The notes under the pieces were generated by a model. That model was not told the origin of the DNA. It did not search any database and saw nothing but the letters and a program-made list of their open reading frames with translations. From Entomortierella parvispora (taxonomy: Eukaryota > Mortierellomycota > Mortierellomycetes > Mortierellales > Mortierellaceae): a stretch of DNA of 64,000 nt. This document shows, piece after piece, positions 13,001-24,049 of the stretch. The position numbers and the translations under genes were made by a program. Positions within the stretch are counted from its first letter, which is position 1. The number at the start of each line of letters is the position of its first letter. Where the stretch lies: NCBI GenBank assembly GCA_963573315.1, contig OY752153.1:1240001-1304000 (forward strand). Reading direction: 5' to 3'.

Positions 13001-13293
13001 TGGGGGTCTTTTTGTATATCGTCTTCCGTTTGCTTCTGTCCTCTCTTCCTTTCCTTCGGTCCATTCAGACACCTCCCTCGTCTATCGAGTATATAACGCT
13101 GTCCTGAAATAAGCATGGAAATCAAACTATTAGATGATGGGTCGGAGGAGAACGTGGGGGTAATAGATCCTCCATGAGATAAAAATACGTGCAAGGAGAA
13201 AGGGGGAAAAGGGAGGAAAGAGGATCAAAATGCGAAGGGGTGCGGGTCCAAAATTTGGTGGCGCAAGGTTAAATATGAAGGAAAAAAGGGTTG
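7006..13293. other. Long gene-poor spacer (about 6.3 kb)
   Basis: I find no exon set with plausible splice sites or a recognisable domain. Contents: a (GTT/GTGGT)n run at 7765-7800; an A21 tract at about 9518-9539; a T tract at about 10198-10220; purine-rich stretches near 7040-7130 and 9040-9240; a perfect 9-bp hairpin at 11327-11349; and a triple 9-bp repeat (aatcatgag) at about 11720-11750. The part next to 7006 is presumably the kinase promoter and 5' UTR, and the part next to 13293 the protease 3' UTR. Rapidly evolving or noncoding genes could be missed here. Confidence 0.4.
11327..11349. other. Perfect 9-bp hairpin
   Basis: CGGTGCTCT (11327-11335) and its exact reverse complement AGAGCACCG (11341-11349) enclose a five-base loop. 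There is no T-run after it on either strand. The role is unknown; it could be a structured RNA element or a protein-binding palindrome. Confidence 0.4.
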
Positions 13294-15329
13294 CTACACA
13301 GTCAACACTGACGATGCCAACAAGACGGCTGCAGTGGCGGCCACGGCCTTGGCGGCCTGTTGGGTGCCGCCCTTTAGACTCTGCTTCAGATCTGGTCCGG
13401 CTGCGTTCTTCGAGTTCAAGCCAATGCCTCCAGACACATTCTCAACCTTTTGAGCGAATCCAATCTGGCGATTTCCATAGTCGTACACCACATACTGGTT
13501 CTTGATGAACAAGTCGCCCAGCAACATGCCCTAAAACCAAACGTGTGTCAGAGACAAGCTAAACACATACGATACACGGTGCAAAAAAACCAATCCTTCT
13601 AAAAACAGTTAGCTCCAATTCTGCCTTGCACTTACCGATTGGCCACCATGACCAGCCAGTTCTCCCCAAGAGTCAATGGCCGAGAGGCAGTATCCGTTGT
13701 ATTCAGACTTTAGAATCACAATGTCCGAGAGCGGTACTGAGAACTTGGCCCCTCCCAAGACAAAAGTAAGGTCGCCCACTGTCCTAGAGTTTGCCAGGCT
13801 GCAAGGGATCAACCAGCCGAGTTTTGGATCAAATTGGGCGTTGGGGATGGAACGATGAAAGGCTGTAGCGAGATAATCCGGGAATAAGATGTACGAGGAT
13901 CCAGTATCGACAATGGCGTACGAGGCTGAGCTCGAGAGTGAAAGTTCCTTGCGCCCAATATAGAGCCGGTCCACACTAATCTGCCAGTCTGTCGACGAGG
14001 TCACATCCACATAGGTAATGCTTCCAGTGTAGAGAGAGGGGTCGATGCCACCAAAGATGAACTCGCCTCCGTTGGACAGACTGGCATCTTGGTCTGCAGC
14101 CTTGTTGAGCCATACCGAGACAACACTCTGATCCATCTGACCCTGGGCTATCAGGTTGGTGACAGGGGTGGCGACGCCTGGTGTGTCCGAGTTTGCATCA
14201 AAGCCAAGGCCAAGGATGCCGTCAATGCCCGTTGGTGCTGTGCTCCCTACGTTGATGTTGGCGAGTCCAAATGTCTGGCCTACAATATTAAGTCCTGCCA
14301 CTGAAATGTCGTCTTTGCCGAGTACGCCCGAGACCCGAGTGTTGTCTGCATAAGTGACGGACCATGGTCGTCCATCCTGTTCAAAAGTCCTAGTAGAGAG
14401 AGAGAGAAAAGTTGGTTCAATGATCGCGTTTGGGAGATACCTAAAAAGTAAAGAGATTCATTTCTAGCCAAGCTTACCTTGACCGGGCTGGATTGAATCG
14501 ACGGAGGGCAAGGCAGGAGCTGGACAGACAATTGACAGACGAGACCCAGAGGTCGCTGCTGCCAGTGTCAAAGACGACAGAAAACTCTTGTGCCGGCGTA
14601 CCGATGAGTACAGCCGCGACCCATTGCGTATCGAGGGCGTTGCCTCGAACTGGGGCAACGCCGACATAGGAGCGCTTCTGCAAGTGGGACAGTTCCTTGT
14701 CAATCAAGTCGAGGAGCGAGACTGTCCGGTTGATGGGGTCATTTTCTGCTCGTTTGGAAAGGAGTGGAGGGACCGAGTCACTGGTGTTGTTTGAGTCTGT
14801 GGATAGAGAGAGGGGAGGCTGTGAAGGGGGAGGTTCTGTTGTTGTTGTTGTTGTTGTTGATGACGAAGACGATGATGACGAGGAAGATGGATTCGAGCTG
14901 GAGCGATGGCCATGAAGAGTGGCGAGCTTGGACATGAAGAGGGCCCGGTTCTCATAGTGGGCGCGCTCGAGTGAAGACCGCGGGTTGTGGCCGGGCTGTT
15001 CTTGGACAGCGATTCTAATTATACAAAAAGAGATTATTATTGATTGGTTGGTTGGTTGGATTGGATTGGGGGAAGACGGCGTTGTGATGCGGAAGAGAAT
15101 GAGGAGGAAGAGGAGGAAGAGTACATGGAGATAAAAGAACAAAAGAAGAGAGCGAGAGGGGGAGAGAAAGGAGGCAGACAGGTATGCAAGGGTGCAGCCA
15201 GGCACTCGGTCGGGCGTCGAGATGTGTGTACCTTTGGATCTTTGTTGTGGAGGCGAGGGGGATGAGGACGACGAGGATGAAGACGAGGCAGGAGTAGCAG
15301 GCAGACCTGCTGCACCGTGAAGGCTTCAT
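13294..15329 (-). CDS. Secreted pepsin-like aspartic protease, probably GPI-anchored
   Basis: Four exons (15329-15232, 15014-14478, 14389-13636, 13530-13294) give 541 residues. Residues 1-29 are a signal peptide with the hydrophobic core [16 protein letters not shown] propeptide with Ser and Thr runs (70-92) follows, and KR at 146-147 is a likely processing site. The A1 peptidase domain has both catalytic motifs, [12 protein letters not shown] (DTGSS 182-186) and [12 protein letters not shown] (DTGSS 373-377), the flap VTYADN near 223-228, and the late motif [17 protein letters not shown]. The last 20 residues are small and hydrophobic ([17 protein letters not shown]) with no basic tail, preceded by a polar stretch, which is the pattern of a GPI-attachment signal. 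It would act at the plasma membrane or wall, like yapsins; the substrate is unknown. All junctions are phase-consistent. Confidence 0.92.
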
Positions 15330-16168
15330 TGCAGCCGAATGTGTGTGTGTATTGTGTGTATGTGTATGCGTGATGCTTGCGATAGATGTCCAATGAAGAG
15401 CAAGGAAGAAGGAGGTAGTGGGATGGATGGAAAGACGGAAAGAAGCACGCGCGCAAGGGCCTAGGTGTGGATTAACAAGGATTAACAAGGATTAACAAGG
15501 ATTAACAAGTAGTGGGGGATGGGAGCGTGGATGGATGGATGGATGGAAGGAAGAAAGGAAGGAAGGAAGAGCCAGAGAAAGAGAGTAAAGAGAGTGACAA
15601 GAAGAAGAAGCAAGGATGACCGATGACGGGGGATGGAACAGGATGAAAGGATGGATGGATGATTGAACAAAGAGAGATGGAGAGAGAAGGAGAGAGGGTG
15701 AAATAATACAAAAAAAAAAAAAAAAAAAAAAAAGGGCAACGGACACGCTGCAGGCACCGGGTGAACGGGTTTGACGGGTAAAGAGGAACAAGAGGAAGAA
15801 GGGAACAAGAGAGGGCGAGGGAGGACGAGCGCAGTGCAAGAGTGGAGGGGACGGATGAGTGTGCATTGAGAGAGCAGAGCAGAGCAACACACAGAGAGAG
15901 AGAGAGAGAGACAGAGTTGATTTGCATCCATGCTGCTGCATACCTCCCCCCCTGTCAAGAAGAACCGGTTCCTGGGAGGGCAGCAAGCAGACAGGGGGTC
16001 ACGGATCAGGGAACAGGGCAACAAACAAAAAAACACGATCGCGATTCCAGCCAATCATCACCGTGACAATGCCGTTTATCACGTGACGATGATCATGGCG
16101 ACCCGATCGTCTTCAAACACACTCACCTCGTAGTCTTTCTCCATTCCCAACAAAAGTGGAAAGCGACC
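15330..16168. other. Protease upstream region, purine-rich, with short repeats
   Basis: This is the promoter side of the protease. It contains a (GT)n-like stretch at 15341-15366, (ggat)n-type runs at 15528-15548, an A tract at about 15712-15733 and an (AG)n run at 15893-15912. No coding exon is seen. Confidence 0.45.
15469..15508. repeat. Four perfect 10-bp tandem repeats (GGATTAACAA)
   Basis: The unit GGATTAACAA occurs four times without interruption, about 140-180 bp upstream of the protease start codon. The placement in a promoter region could create repeated factor sites, but the sequence alone does not show this. Confidence 0.85.
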
Positions 16169-16576
16169 ATGGCAGCAACCACACTCACAGTTCCAGGTGT
16201 TACAGAAGTGAAGAAGGGGGTCGCTCATGAGCAAGGCCTTGCTCAAAATATGGCAGAACTCGAAGTGGCCGCACAGCAAAAGATACGAAAACGGATGGAC
16301 GAAGTGGACGAGGACAGCGGGGAGAGACCACCAACTCGCTTTAAGTCGTCTGGAATTGTGACGGACTCGTTCAAATGACCGCTTGTGGAATGTACATTGG
16401 ATGAGCGCGATGCCTTGACGTTTTGAGTGAAGGACATCCCTGGCTTCCTTGACTTGAAGCAGGCCAAGCAGGAGGACGTACAAAAGGATTGTGAGAAAGT
16501 TTACAGCTATGTTCTTGCCTTGTTCGAGTTGATGAAGGGTGAGACTGTGAACAGGAGCGCCTATGGAAGTCCTTGA
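16169..16576 (+). pseudogene. Broken small gene of unknown family
   Basis: A plus-strand frame starts at ATG 16169 (MAATTLTVPGVTEVKK) and is coiled-coil-like (EVAAQQKIRKRMDEVDED). It stops at 16378, but coding-like sequence continues in the next frame (LVECTLDERDALTF), is interrupted by a TGA near 16427, and then continues in that frame as VKDIPGFLDLKQAKQEDVQ to a stop at 16576. One frameshift and one stop therefore separate what reads as one protein of about 135 residues. The family is not recognised. A very short intron cannot be fully excluded. Confidence 0.5.
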
Positions 16577-17002
16577 TAGTGTTGAAATACTCTTTGTACT
16601 TTGTTCATATGACTTTTGCTGTTGCTACACCTACATATGACCTCGGGCCACGCATGTATATACCAGCACGCGACAGCTATTTCAGGAAACAGAGCCCTTC
16701 ATCGAGCAACAAGTGGACCACTTTTGCTGCGAATAAAGAAAGCGTGTGAATGCGGAATCCACCCACGCCCATATCCCAAAAGAGGCGCCACTTCACTCCA
16801 CCACCCTTTCACTGTAACATTTTGCAGCTTCTGGCTATTGAAATGGTTGGCTAGAATACTATTCAGTAGGGACAATCAAATAGCATCTGATCAGCCACTG
16901 GGCCCCGAGTTCAGGATTTCAAAACTAAACGACATACTCAATCGTTGTTTGTACAACTACCATGAAAAACGTCTATTATTATTGACAGTGTATTCTCTTA
17001 TT
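16577..17002. other. Short spacer before the BRN1 3' end
   Basis: No coding exon or repeat is recognised. Confidence 0.5.
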
Positions 17003-20000
17003 TCATCCCTCCTGCTTGATCACCAGCTCGGACAGATTGTCTGTGCCTTGAATCGATAGGTTCTTCTCATTGGCCAAATGCAGCAGACAGATGAAGCAGA
17101 ACGGTACAGAGATATCCTTCAGCTTTTGCTCTGGGTACATCTTGCTCAGCCCTCCAATAATCTCTGTAAACCGTTGTTCCTTCTTGACATAATCCCCGCT
17201 TGGATCCTGCTCATCATCGTCCTCCTCTTCCTCGTTTCTTGCTTCTGTATCCTTATCCCCTTCCATCTCTTCCTCACTCTCCTTACGGCTCTTCTTTCTC
17301 TCGCCATCGTCCCGGCTGCCAGGCAGACGCTTCAGTGATTGAGCTGTCATCTCCTTCCAGATATTGTCCTTGAGCTTTTTCACGTCCACTTTCTTGGCCG
17401 TCTTGGAGAAGCTGATGTACGCCGACTTTACCCTCTTTGGTTCAGAGACCAACTGACTGGCATAATCGTTTCCATCACCATGGCTCTCCAGTCCGAACCC
17501 AAGTCCGAGAAGAGTCTTGTTTGCTCCGGCATCTGCTCCACCGTGTCCAAAGAATCCTTGATCTTGGAATCCATACTCGTCGTCGTCATCTTCCACATAG
17601 TCGTTGTAGATCTGAGTTTGATCCAATTGATCCGTGAGAGCCGCCACATCTCCTTCGTCTACATTGTTGGTATGGGAAGCCCAGAACTGTTCATCGGGGA
17701 ATGTGAGGTTGACTAAGAGAGTAGAATGGTGTTAGAGAGTGGAGCAATTGCCGAGTCAAGTATAGTTGTACAAGCAATGGCTTTCTTCTTACATGACTCT
17801 GGCTCAGCAGGCTGCTGCAAGTACCCTGGCTGTTGTCTCTTTGACTTTGATTTGATCTACAGGTATACAAAGTGGTAAGTTAAAGCCCGGCAATTTATCG
17901 AGCTATAAGCATCCACAGCAGGAAAAGAAAACAGAGTCCAACTTACAATAAATGATGGTTTCATAAACATCTTGAGTAGCTGTTTGGATGAAAAGTGCAC
18001 GTCGTCGGGAAGGACATATTTCGTCTTTCTCATCTCAGCCTCCTGTGCAGATGTCATTGATAGCGTCGATACCTCCGCCGGTGCAAACAACTCGTCCTCA
18101 TCAACTTCCTCGGCATTCAAAAAGTCAATAACTAACGCAGTCTTGGCTCCACGTTTCTTTGGTCCAGGTGCTTCGCCTTCTTCTGCAGGTGCCTCCCCAT
18201 CCACGACTGGCGCGGGTTTTTCTATCGTATGGATCAAAGGGGATGAAAAGTTAGCCCATCTGTTGCCATTTCTCTGAGGCGTGCGTCAATTTGGTCCCCT
18301 TTGACAAATTGGCCAAACATCCTCACCTTTGGGAATGCGTCTCAACTTCCAATGTTCTGGTCCCGCCCAGTTACGCATCAAAGCCGCGTCGAAATATTGG
18401 TACATGTCCGTGGTACTCTTGCCCATGATCACGTCTGTCTCCATCATCAGATCCAGATCTGGGCCGGCACGCTGAGCTGCAATTTGTTCATCCAAATCCC
18501 CGAACGCATCCTCAATGACTAATGGCGCCTCAGCATGACCATGATCTCCTTGGACGTCTCCATCCACGTCCTGTCTTCTCTCAACGCCTTCCATGGCTTC
18601 GACATCATCGTCATATGCATTAAAGTCATCCCCTCCTCCAAAGTCCTCGTCAAAGGCATTGCCGGGATTGGCACCCATCTCAAAATTATCATCATCGTCG
18701 TCCTGCTGGTTCGAGTTTTCATCGTCCTCATCGTCCCCTTGAAACCGTTTTAGGAACGAAAAGTCCATCTCGGATGATCCTGTCAATTGAAAGTCCTTCA
18801 AGGACGGGCAAATATCCTTTTCAAAGATCTGGTTCAACGAAGGCAAGAATTTGGCTGGAGGGCAAAGCAGAAAACAAAATTAGAAATCCAAAGAATTGCA
18901 TCCAAAACCTGTTTTTATCCTGTGACAGTCCTGACATAGCACCTACCGCGCAACCGTTGGATGTCAATCATAGCAGCCTCAACCTCGGTGCTCTTTTTCG
19001 AGTTCTTTTTGGGTTTTTGGGAATCGGCGCTTGGCTCGTCCTTGTCTTGTTCTTCCTCCTCGTCGTCGTCTTCATCGTCGTCGTCGTCATCATCGCCATC
19101 GTCTCTAGCATCACCAGCATCAAAGATGATCTTTCCCTCTACATCCACATTCAGATGGTTCAGAAGTAAGCCTCGAGCACCACCTTCATCGAAATCTGCC
19201 GATGTCTTTTTGAACAGGGGATCGACCGAGAACTCGAGGTTGAATTTTTCAAGCGTAAGTTGACTGAAATCCTTGGCCAAAGTGTTGCCACTCCTGGACG
19301 AATGCTATTTTCACAACCGAAAATACAAAGTCCGTTAGATCCTGTCTTCACCGTAAGTCTTGAAGACAAGCATGGTATACCTTCTTCTTGACGGGTTTGT
19401 CCTGTTCCTCTTCATCCTGGTCATCATCCTGATCGGCGTTTTCTTCCCCCTCGCGGCCCTCTAGTTATTGTTACAAATGAAGAGAAAAGTCAGGATCAGA
19501 CAACATTGCATAAAGTACGACTCTCATACGAGCATGTTCAAAGGATCTCGTACTAGCGCTCGTCGCAAGACCTCCCAAAAGTTTCGTAGTCTCTGTTGCA
19601 ACGGAATCAACTCGGGACGTATAAATCTTGACACATCCATCCAACGTGCACGACGCTAAGATAAAAATGAAAAATAAAAACAATTCAGTGACTTGGGACA
19701 TGTTATGAGATCAATGTCTGACACAACAATGCATATCCTCCTCTTACCCTTTTGAAAGTTGATAGAGTCGCCCTCGCGCAGCAACGACATTTCGTGAAAG
19801 TAATCGATGAGTGCGAAATTCCAACTGTTGTTTGCGTTGATTTTCTAAATTCCAGGGAGAACGACAAAGAGAAGAAGAAGAAAGCAGAAGATCAGTCCTC
19901 AGCACCTGCATGCATGGCCTCAAAAAAATGCGCCTCAAAAAGTCCTCAGAAACAAACGAAAAAAAAACACCAAAACGACCACCTACATTATCCGTCGCCA

Positions 20001-20482
20001 GCTTTAGCCACTGCTCAAAACTATCCGCCGAGACTTTCAACAACGACGGCAAGGGTGCACTCTGGGCGTCCACGACTCCCAGCAGACTACTCGCACCGCT
20101 TGGCCTCAGTTTGCTATTCGGACTTGTCAATCCGCTTCCTCCGCTTCCACTACCGCTGCCTCCGGCATTTTGTCCCTGAGCATTGCTCCCATTGTTACTG
20201 TTGTTGTTGTTGAGGACTCCTTCGACGGTCGCCATCCTCGGTCATGGACAAAAGTGATCGTCTCCTTGCGGCGCGTTCATCCAACAGGGACCGACGACGT
20301 AATGATTTCTCTTTGGCGTCATCGTTCAATTCCGTGGTTCCACCCAGAGGCACCTCAATGTCTTGGAATCGTGAGAATGAGGAAGCAGAGTTGCTCTGGG
20401 GTGAGGTCCAACCAGCGTTGGAGCCAGTGTTGGTCATGTTCTCGGCACTTTTCCTTTGGTTGGATGCTTGTTGTCCAAGCAT
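17003..20482 (-). CDS. BRN1: Condensin complex subunit 2 (kleisin, CAP-H/Barren)
   Basis: Ten exons: 20482-20199, 20113-19987, 19844-19748, 19655-19554, 19460-19381, 19304-18947, 18854-18327, 18221-17947, 17856-17793 and 17712-17003. They join to 874 residues in one frame. The N-terminus has the family's NDD...EK.xRRRS motif (NDDAKEKSLRRRSLLDER). Then come SFEQWLKLATDN with KINANNSWNFALIDYF, the ASCTLDGCVKIYTSRVDSV segment, long Asp/Glu tracts, and the MRNWAGPEHWKLRRIPK motif. The C-terminus (SAYISFSKTAKKVDVKKLK ... ICLLHLANEKNLSIQGT) is the kleisin winged-helix region that binds the SMC head. Brn1 closes the SMC2-SMC4 ring for mitotic chromosome condensation. The first intron (20198-20114, GTAACA...AATAG) is the weakest junction; without it the two frames do not connect. 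All other introns have good sites. Confidence 0.93.
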
Positions 20483-21186
20483 AAGGTATTCCCTGACTAA
20501 CTCTTGTGTGTTGGAGATGGCGAGGCGAGTGTGTGTTCAGGAGTGGACGGAGAAAAGCAAGAAACAGGAACAGAAGGGGATTGAAGAATGAAGGGAGGGG
20601 GCCAAGAGAGGAGAGAAAGGGGAAGACAATGTCCATTCGACTCGAGGGGTCATCTCTTCCTCTCATGTTGCAACAAAAAAGAAGGAAGCGCGTTCTTGCA
20701 CGTGACCCGTTCAAATTTCACGCTTTTTCCTCCCTTCAAGTCTCAACAAGCAGACAACACACAAAAAACAAAAAACGCGTTTTCTGGCTGGCAAAACACA
20801 CCTGTCTGATGGGGCGCACAGATGAACACAAGCTGGACCATCCCACCCATGAGCGCGTCAAACGCGACATCGCTGTCTGATCAGGCTGTTCTCTTTTGGT
20901 GTTTTTGGTTTTTTTTTATTTGAATTGGGATGGATTGAAGAGAGGAAAGAATATACAAGTTCAGTTCAGAATGAACAAGAAACTAAAAAGGTGCGTGTGC
21001 GTGTGAGTGAGAGAAGGTATGAAAGAAAAAGCAAAAAAAAAGGGCAATCAATCAATCCACCATCCACAATGATGGAAGGAGGCAGTGGAAGGAATCGTTT
21101 TTCCGCAGTGGGGTCCTTTTTGTTATGCTCGTTCTGTTTCTTTTTGCGTCCTGTCCTTCTTCCTCTTTGCTGTTTGCTGTAGTTGT
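20483..21186. other. Spacer between BRN1 start and H2B stop
   Basis: This is the BRN1 upstream region plus the H2B 3' UTR. No other gene is seen. Confidence 0.5.
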
Positions 21187-21594
21187 TTACTTGGACGATG
21201 TGTACTTGGTGACAGCCTTGGTTCCCTCAGAAACCGCGTGCTTGGCCAACTCGCCAGGGAGGATCAAACGAACCGCCGTCTGGATCTCGCGCGAAGAGAT
21301 GGTCGAACGCTTGTTGTACGCGGCCAACTTGGAGGCCTCGCCCGCAATCCTCTCAAAGATATCGTTCACGAACGAGTTCAAGATCGACATGGCCTTGTTC
21401 GAGATACCAGTGTCGGGGTGGACCTGCTTCAACACCTTGTAGATATAGGACGAGTATGTCTCTGAGCGGGTCTTCTTGCGTCCCTTGCCTCCCTCGGCCT
21501 TAGGCTTGCGCTCCTTCTTCTCCGCAACAGACTTGGCGGGGGCCTTGCCTCCGGTCGAGGGCTTCTTTTCAGCAACGGCGGGCTTGGGGGCCAT
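21187..21594 (-). CDS. H2B: Histone H2B
   Basis: A single exon of 135 residues (start ATG 21592-21594). The basic tail [20 protein letters not shown] is followed by the complete histone fold: [20 protein letters not shown]-type helix 1 (here [19 protein letters not shown]), the [23 protein letters not shown] core, [20 protein letters not shown], and the C-terminal helix ending [12 protein letters not shown]. The C-terminal TKYTSSK contains the lysine that is ubiquitinated in yeast H2B (family knowledge). Codon use is strongly biased to C-ending codons, as usual for highly expressed fungal histone genes. H2A is not adjacent in this window. Confidence 0.98.
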   Translation of the reverse strand: MAPKPAVAEKKPSTGGKAPAKSVAEKKERKPKAEGGKGRKKTRSETYSSYIYKVLKQVHPDTGISNKAMSILNSFVNDIFERIAGEASKLAAYNKRSTISSREIQTAVRLILPGELAKHAVSEGTKAVTKYTSSK

Positions 21595-21808
21595 GATGGA
21601 CAGAGTATGTGTAGAGGGGAGGGGTGGGAATGAAGGGAAGAGGAGGAGGAGGAGTGAGGGTGTGTGGGAACGAAGAGGAAAGAGATGGAGTGAACGAATG
21701 AATGGAAAGAAAGAAAGAGGCGCGAGGTCGATGGAACCTCACTGCCAAAAACGGATTTTTCACGTCACCGGATCGGATTATCGCGAATGCAGTACAGAGG
21801 AGGGATGT

Positions 21809-22426
21809 TCACGCTGGCTTGGTCCACAACTCTGCGCGGTCGTCCTCCTGCCCTCTACGCGCTCGCCACTTTTGTTTCCTGACCCGTCGCCAGCGGGCCA
21901 CCGAGATTCGCAGGTCAAAGGCCACCAGGATGCAGTTGACCAACGATAGCGCATTCCTGACCCGGACCACATGCAAGAACCGAATCAAAGTCGACATCAA
22001 CGGGTAGATGCGACTCGGCAGTCCATCTGGCCCATAGTTGTCCGCCTGACAGCTCGCCAGGACCGGCTGTTGGATCTGAGCTGTGGTTACGAACTCATAA
22101 AATGGCCAAAACAACGAGAGCAGGATCATCAGGGTTTGGCCTATCAAGAACATGGACCGGAACGACTCGTCCTTTACAGGTTTGTTCCAATCTGCGGGCG
22201 TCCGGTTCTTGGTCACATATCGATCAGTTTTGGATGTGAGGAGGTAAGTGACGAGGATCAAACCATCGGGCGTGATGCACATGGCGGCCTGGAGACCAGG
22301 ATCCACCACGTTATAACAACTGATATTGCCAGCCAGGACCAAGCCCGTAATGTCCAACATCACACAGATGGTTGCGTACAAAAAGATGACTCTGTGGATC
22401 TGGGGTTGGTATTGGAGCATGAACAT
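21809..22426 (-). CDS. Multi-pass membrane protein A, tandem paralogue
   Basis: A single exon of 205 residues from ATG 22424-22426. Four hydrophobic segments are visible: VIFLYATICVMLDITGLVLA, a stretch around LILVTYLL, FLIGQTLMILLSLFWPFYEF, and ALSLVNCILVAFDLRIS, with a basic tail (RWRRVRKQKWRARRGQ). It is paralogous to the next gene: both start MFMLQYQPQIHRVI and share R-T-P-x-D-W-N-K, W-P-x-Y-E and a terminal LVAxDxRIS. The frame is open upstream for another 114 codons, but the shared MFMLQ start in the paralogue supports the chosen ATG. The family is not recognised. It probably sits in an internal or plasma membrane; function unknown. Confidence 0.75.
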   Translation of the reverse strand: MFMLQYQPQIHRVIFLYATICVMLDITGLVLAGNISCYNVVDPGLQAAMCITPDGLILVTYLLTSKTDRYVTKNRTPADWNKPVKDESFRSMFLIGQTLMILLSLFWPFYEFVTTAQIQQPVLASCQADNYGPDGLPSRIYPLMSTLIRFLHVVRVRNALSLVNCILVAFDLRISVARWRRVRKQKWRARRGQEDDRAELWTKPA

Positions 22427-23158
22427 GGTGGCTGACCGTATTCCTCCTTTTTTCCCTTTCCTTTCCTTTCTTTTCTTGTTTGATTGGTTCACAGTCGTCT
22501 CTGTTGTCCAAAGGCTGTCTCTTTGTCGATATTGAACTGAGTGCAATGGGAATACGGAAAAGAGAGAAGAGGGTCTGGTTGGAGCGAGCAAGAGGGAAGG
22601 GACAGACTGACAAGGAATGAAGAAGAGAAGACAATAAAAAAAACTGCGTGCGGATTGAAAAGAGCCTGCCTCTGCTTGTTGCGATTGTGCAACCCAAACT
22701 GGATCAGAAATTTGAGTTGTCGACAGGGAAAGAGAGAACAACAACCCTTTTGCTGCTTTGAACGCCACTCATTTCCTCCACGGCGAGGGCTGTGCACTGT
22801 TTGAATCTGCTTGGCAACCCTGATCCACTGATATGAAAACGAGAGTAGACATTGAATACGCGCGCCTCCTAGGCCTTGGTCGGTTGGACATTTATAATTT
22901 TGAGGTAAAGGAAAGCAACACCGCGCTGAATGAAAGACGGAAGACGCGAAGAAACGGCTCGGCCTCGAGGAATATCGCCATTGTTTCAGAATATCCACAG
23001 AACCTTCAAAATGACATAGCCACCACACCCTAGCCTCTGATTCCAGGCACCACATCTACATCGTAGAAATGAGGAGAAAGAAATCTGTTCACCCAATCGA
23101 TACAATACATCCAAGCAAGTTTTAATTTAAAAAAGGGGGGAAAAGATGGGCGCAACTC
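22427..23158. other. Spacer between the two membrane paralogues
   Basis: This is the upstream region of membrane protein A and the 3' region of B. No further gene or copy of the coding repeat is seen. Confidence 0.5.
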
Positions 23159-23746
23159 CTACAAGAACTGTCTTGGGAGTGTCTTTCTACCGAGGTTCCA
23201 TCGACCGAATGAGATTCGAATGTCAATTGCAACGAGAACGCTAATGGACAGGGCGATGGCATTCCTTGCCCTTTGCAGATGCAGGTATGTAGTAAAGTCT
23301 GAAATCAAGGGGGAAATCCTTGTGAACCCGGAGTCATAGTCGCCAGTGCCAGAGGAGAAAGTCGGGTGTAACGGTTGTGTGATCTGGCTCGTCATGACAA
23401 TCTCGTAAATGGGCCAGGACAAAGTAAGTGCTAGTACCACCGTTTTGCACACCAGGGTAAGAATGGTTGGGTACGACGACGCCATCTTGGGGTGCTTGTT
23501 CCAATCGCGAGGGGTCCTGTCTCCTCCTGCCGGGAACTTGAAGTCGTGCTTAGTCGTGAAAAAGTAGCCAAGGAGCATGATATCGAGAACGATGCCGAAA
23601 ATGACGGCTAGAGTCCCATTGGGCAGTTCTTCGTATTCGGTCACAGATGATCTCTTGACAAGGCCAATGATATCGAATACAACGCAGACAAAAGCGAATA
23701 AAGCAATGACTCTATGGATCTGTGGTTGATATTGGAGCATGAACAT
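23159..23746 (-). CDS. Multi-pass membrane protein B, tandem paralogue
   Basis: A single exon of 195 residues from ATG 23744-23746. It has the same layout as protein A: MFMLQYQPQIHRVIALFAFV, a second hydrophobic segment (AVIFGIVLDIMLLGYFF), RTPRDWNKHPK, a third (TLVCKTVVLALTLSWPIYEIV), then QITQP and the fourth segment ending LVAIDIRISFGRW. It lies 733 bp from A in the same orientation, so the pair arose by tandem duplication. The copies differ at more than half of their residues, which suggests an old duplication. Function unknown. Confidence 0.75.
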   Translation of the reverse strand: MFMLQYQPQIHRVIALFAFVCVVFDIIGLVKRSSVTEYEELPNGTLAVIFGIVLDIMLLGYFFTTKHDFKFPAGGDRTPRDWNKHPKMASSYPTILTLVCKTVVLALTLSWPIYEIVMTSQITQPLHPTFSSGTGDYDSGFTRISPLISDFTTYLHLQRARNAIALSISVLVAIDIRISFGRWNLGRKTLPRQFL

Positions 23747-24049
23747 GATGGGTATGAAAGTGGGGGAAGGGTTATAGTAATGTTTCTGAGTTGGAGAGAG
23801 AAAAGAAAAGAGAAAGAAATCGAGAAAGACTTCGCTCTCTTCTTCTTGAGATGCTCCGCCCCGAAGGCTGTCGCAAATGTTTAACAACCTCTGTGGAACC
23901 TTGCTGCTCTCAATAATGACATGACCAGGTAACGTCGGCTGCAGTTCCTAATGGAGTCGATGCGTCGCCAGCCGCATTCGGATCGTTGTTGGCTGACGAC
24001 GACAGTTGCCTTCTGTTGCTGAGCGTCGACTTTATTTCTTTCTTTCTAT

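Noticed and set aside
22427-22768. In-frame N-terminal extension of membrane protein A (114 codons)
   Set aside because: The paralogue starts at the same MFMLQYQP motif and has no similar extension, so the inner ATG is preferred.
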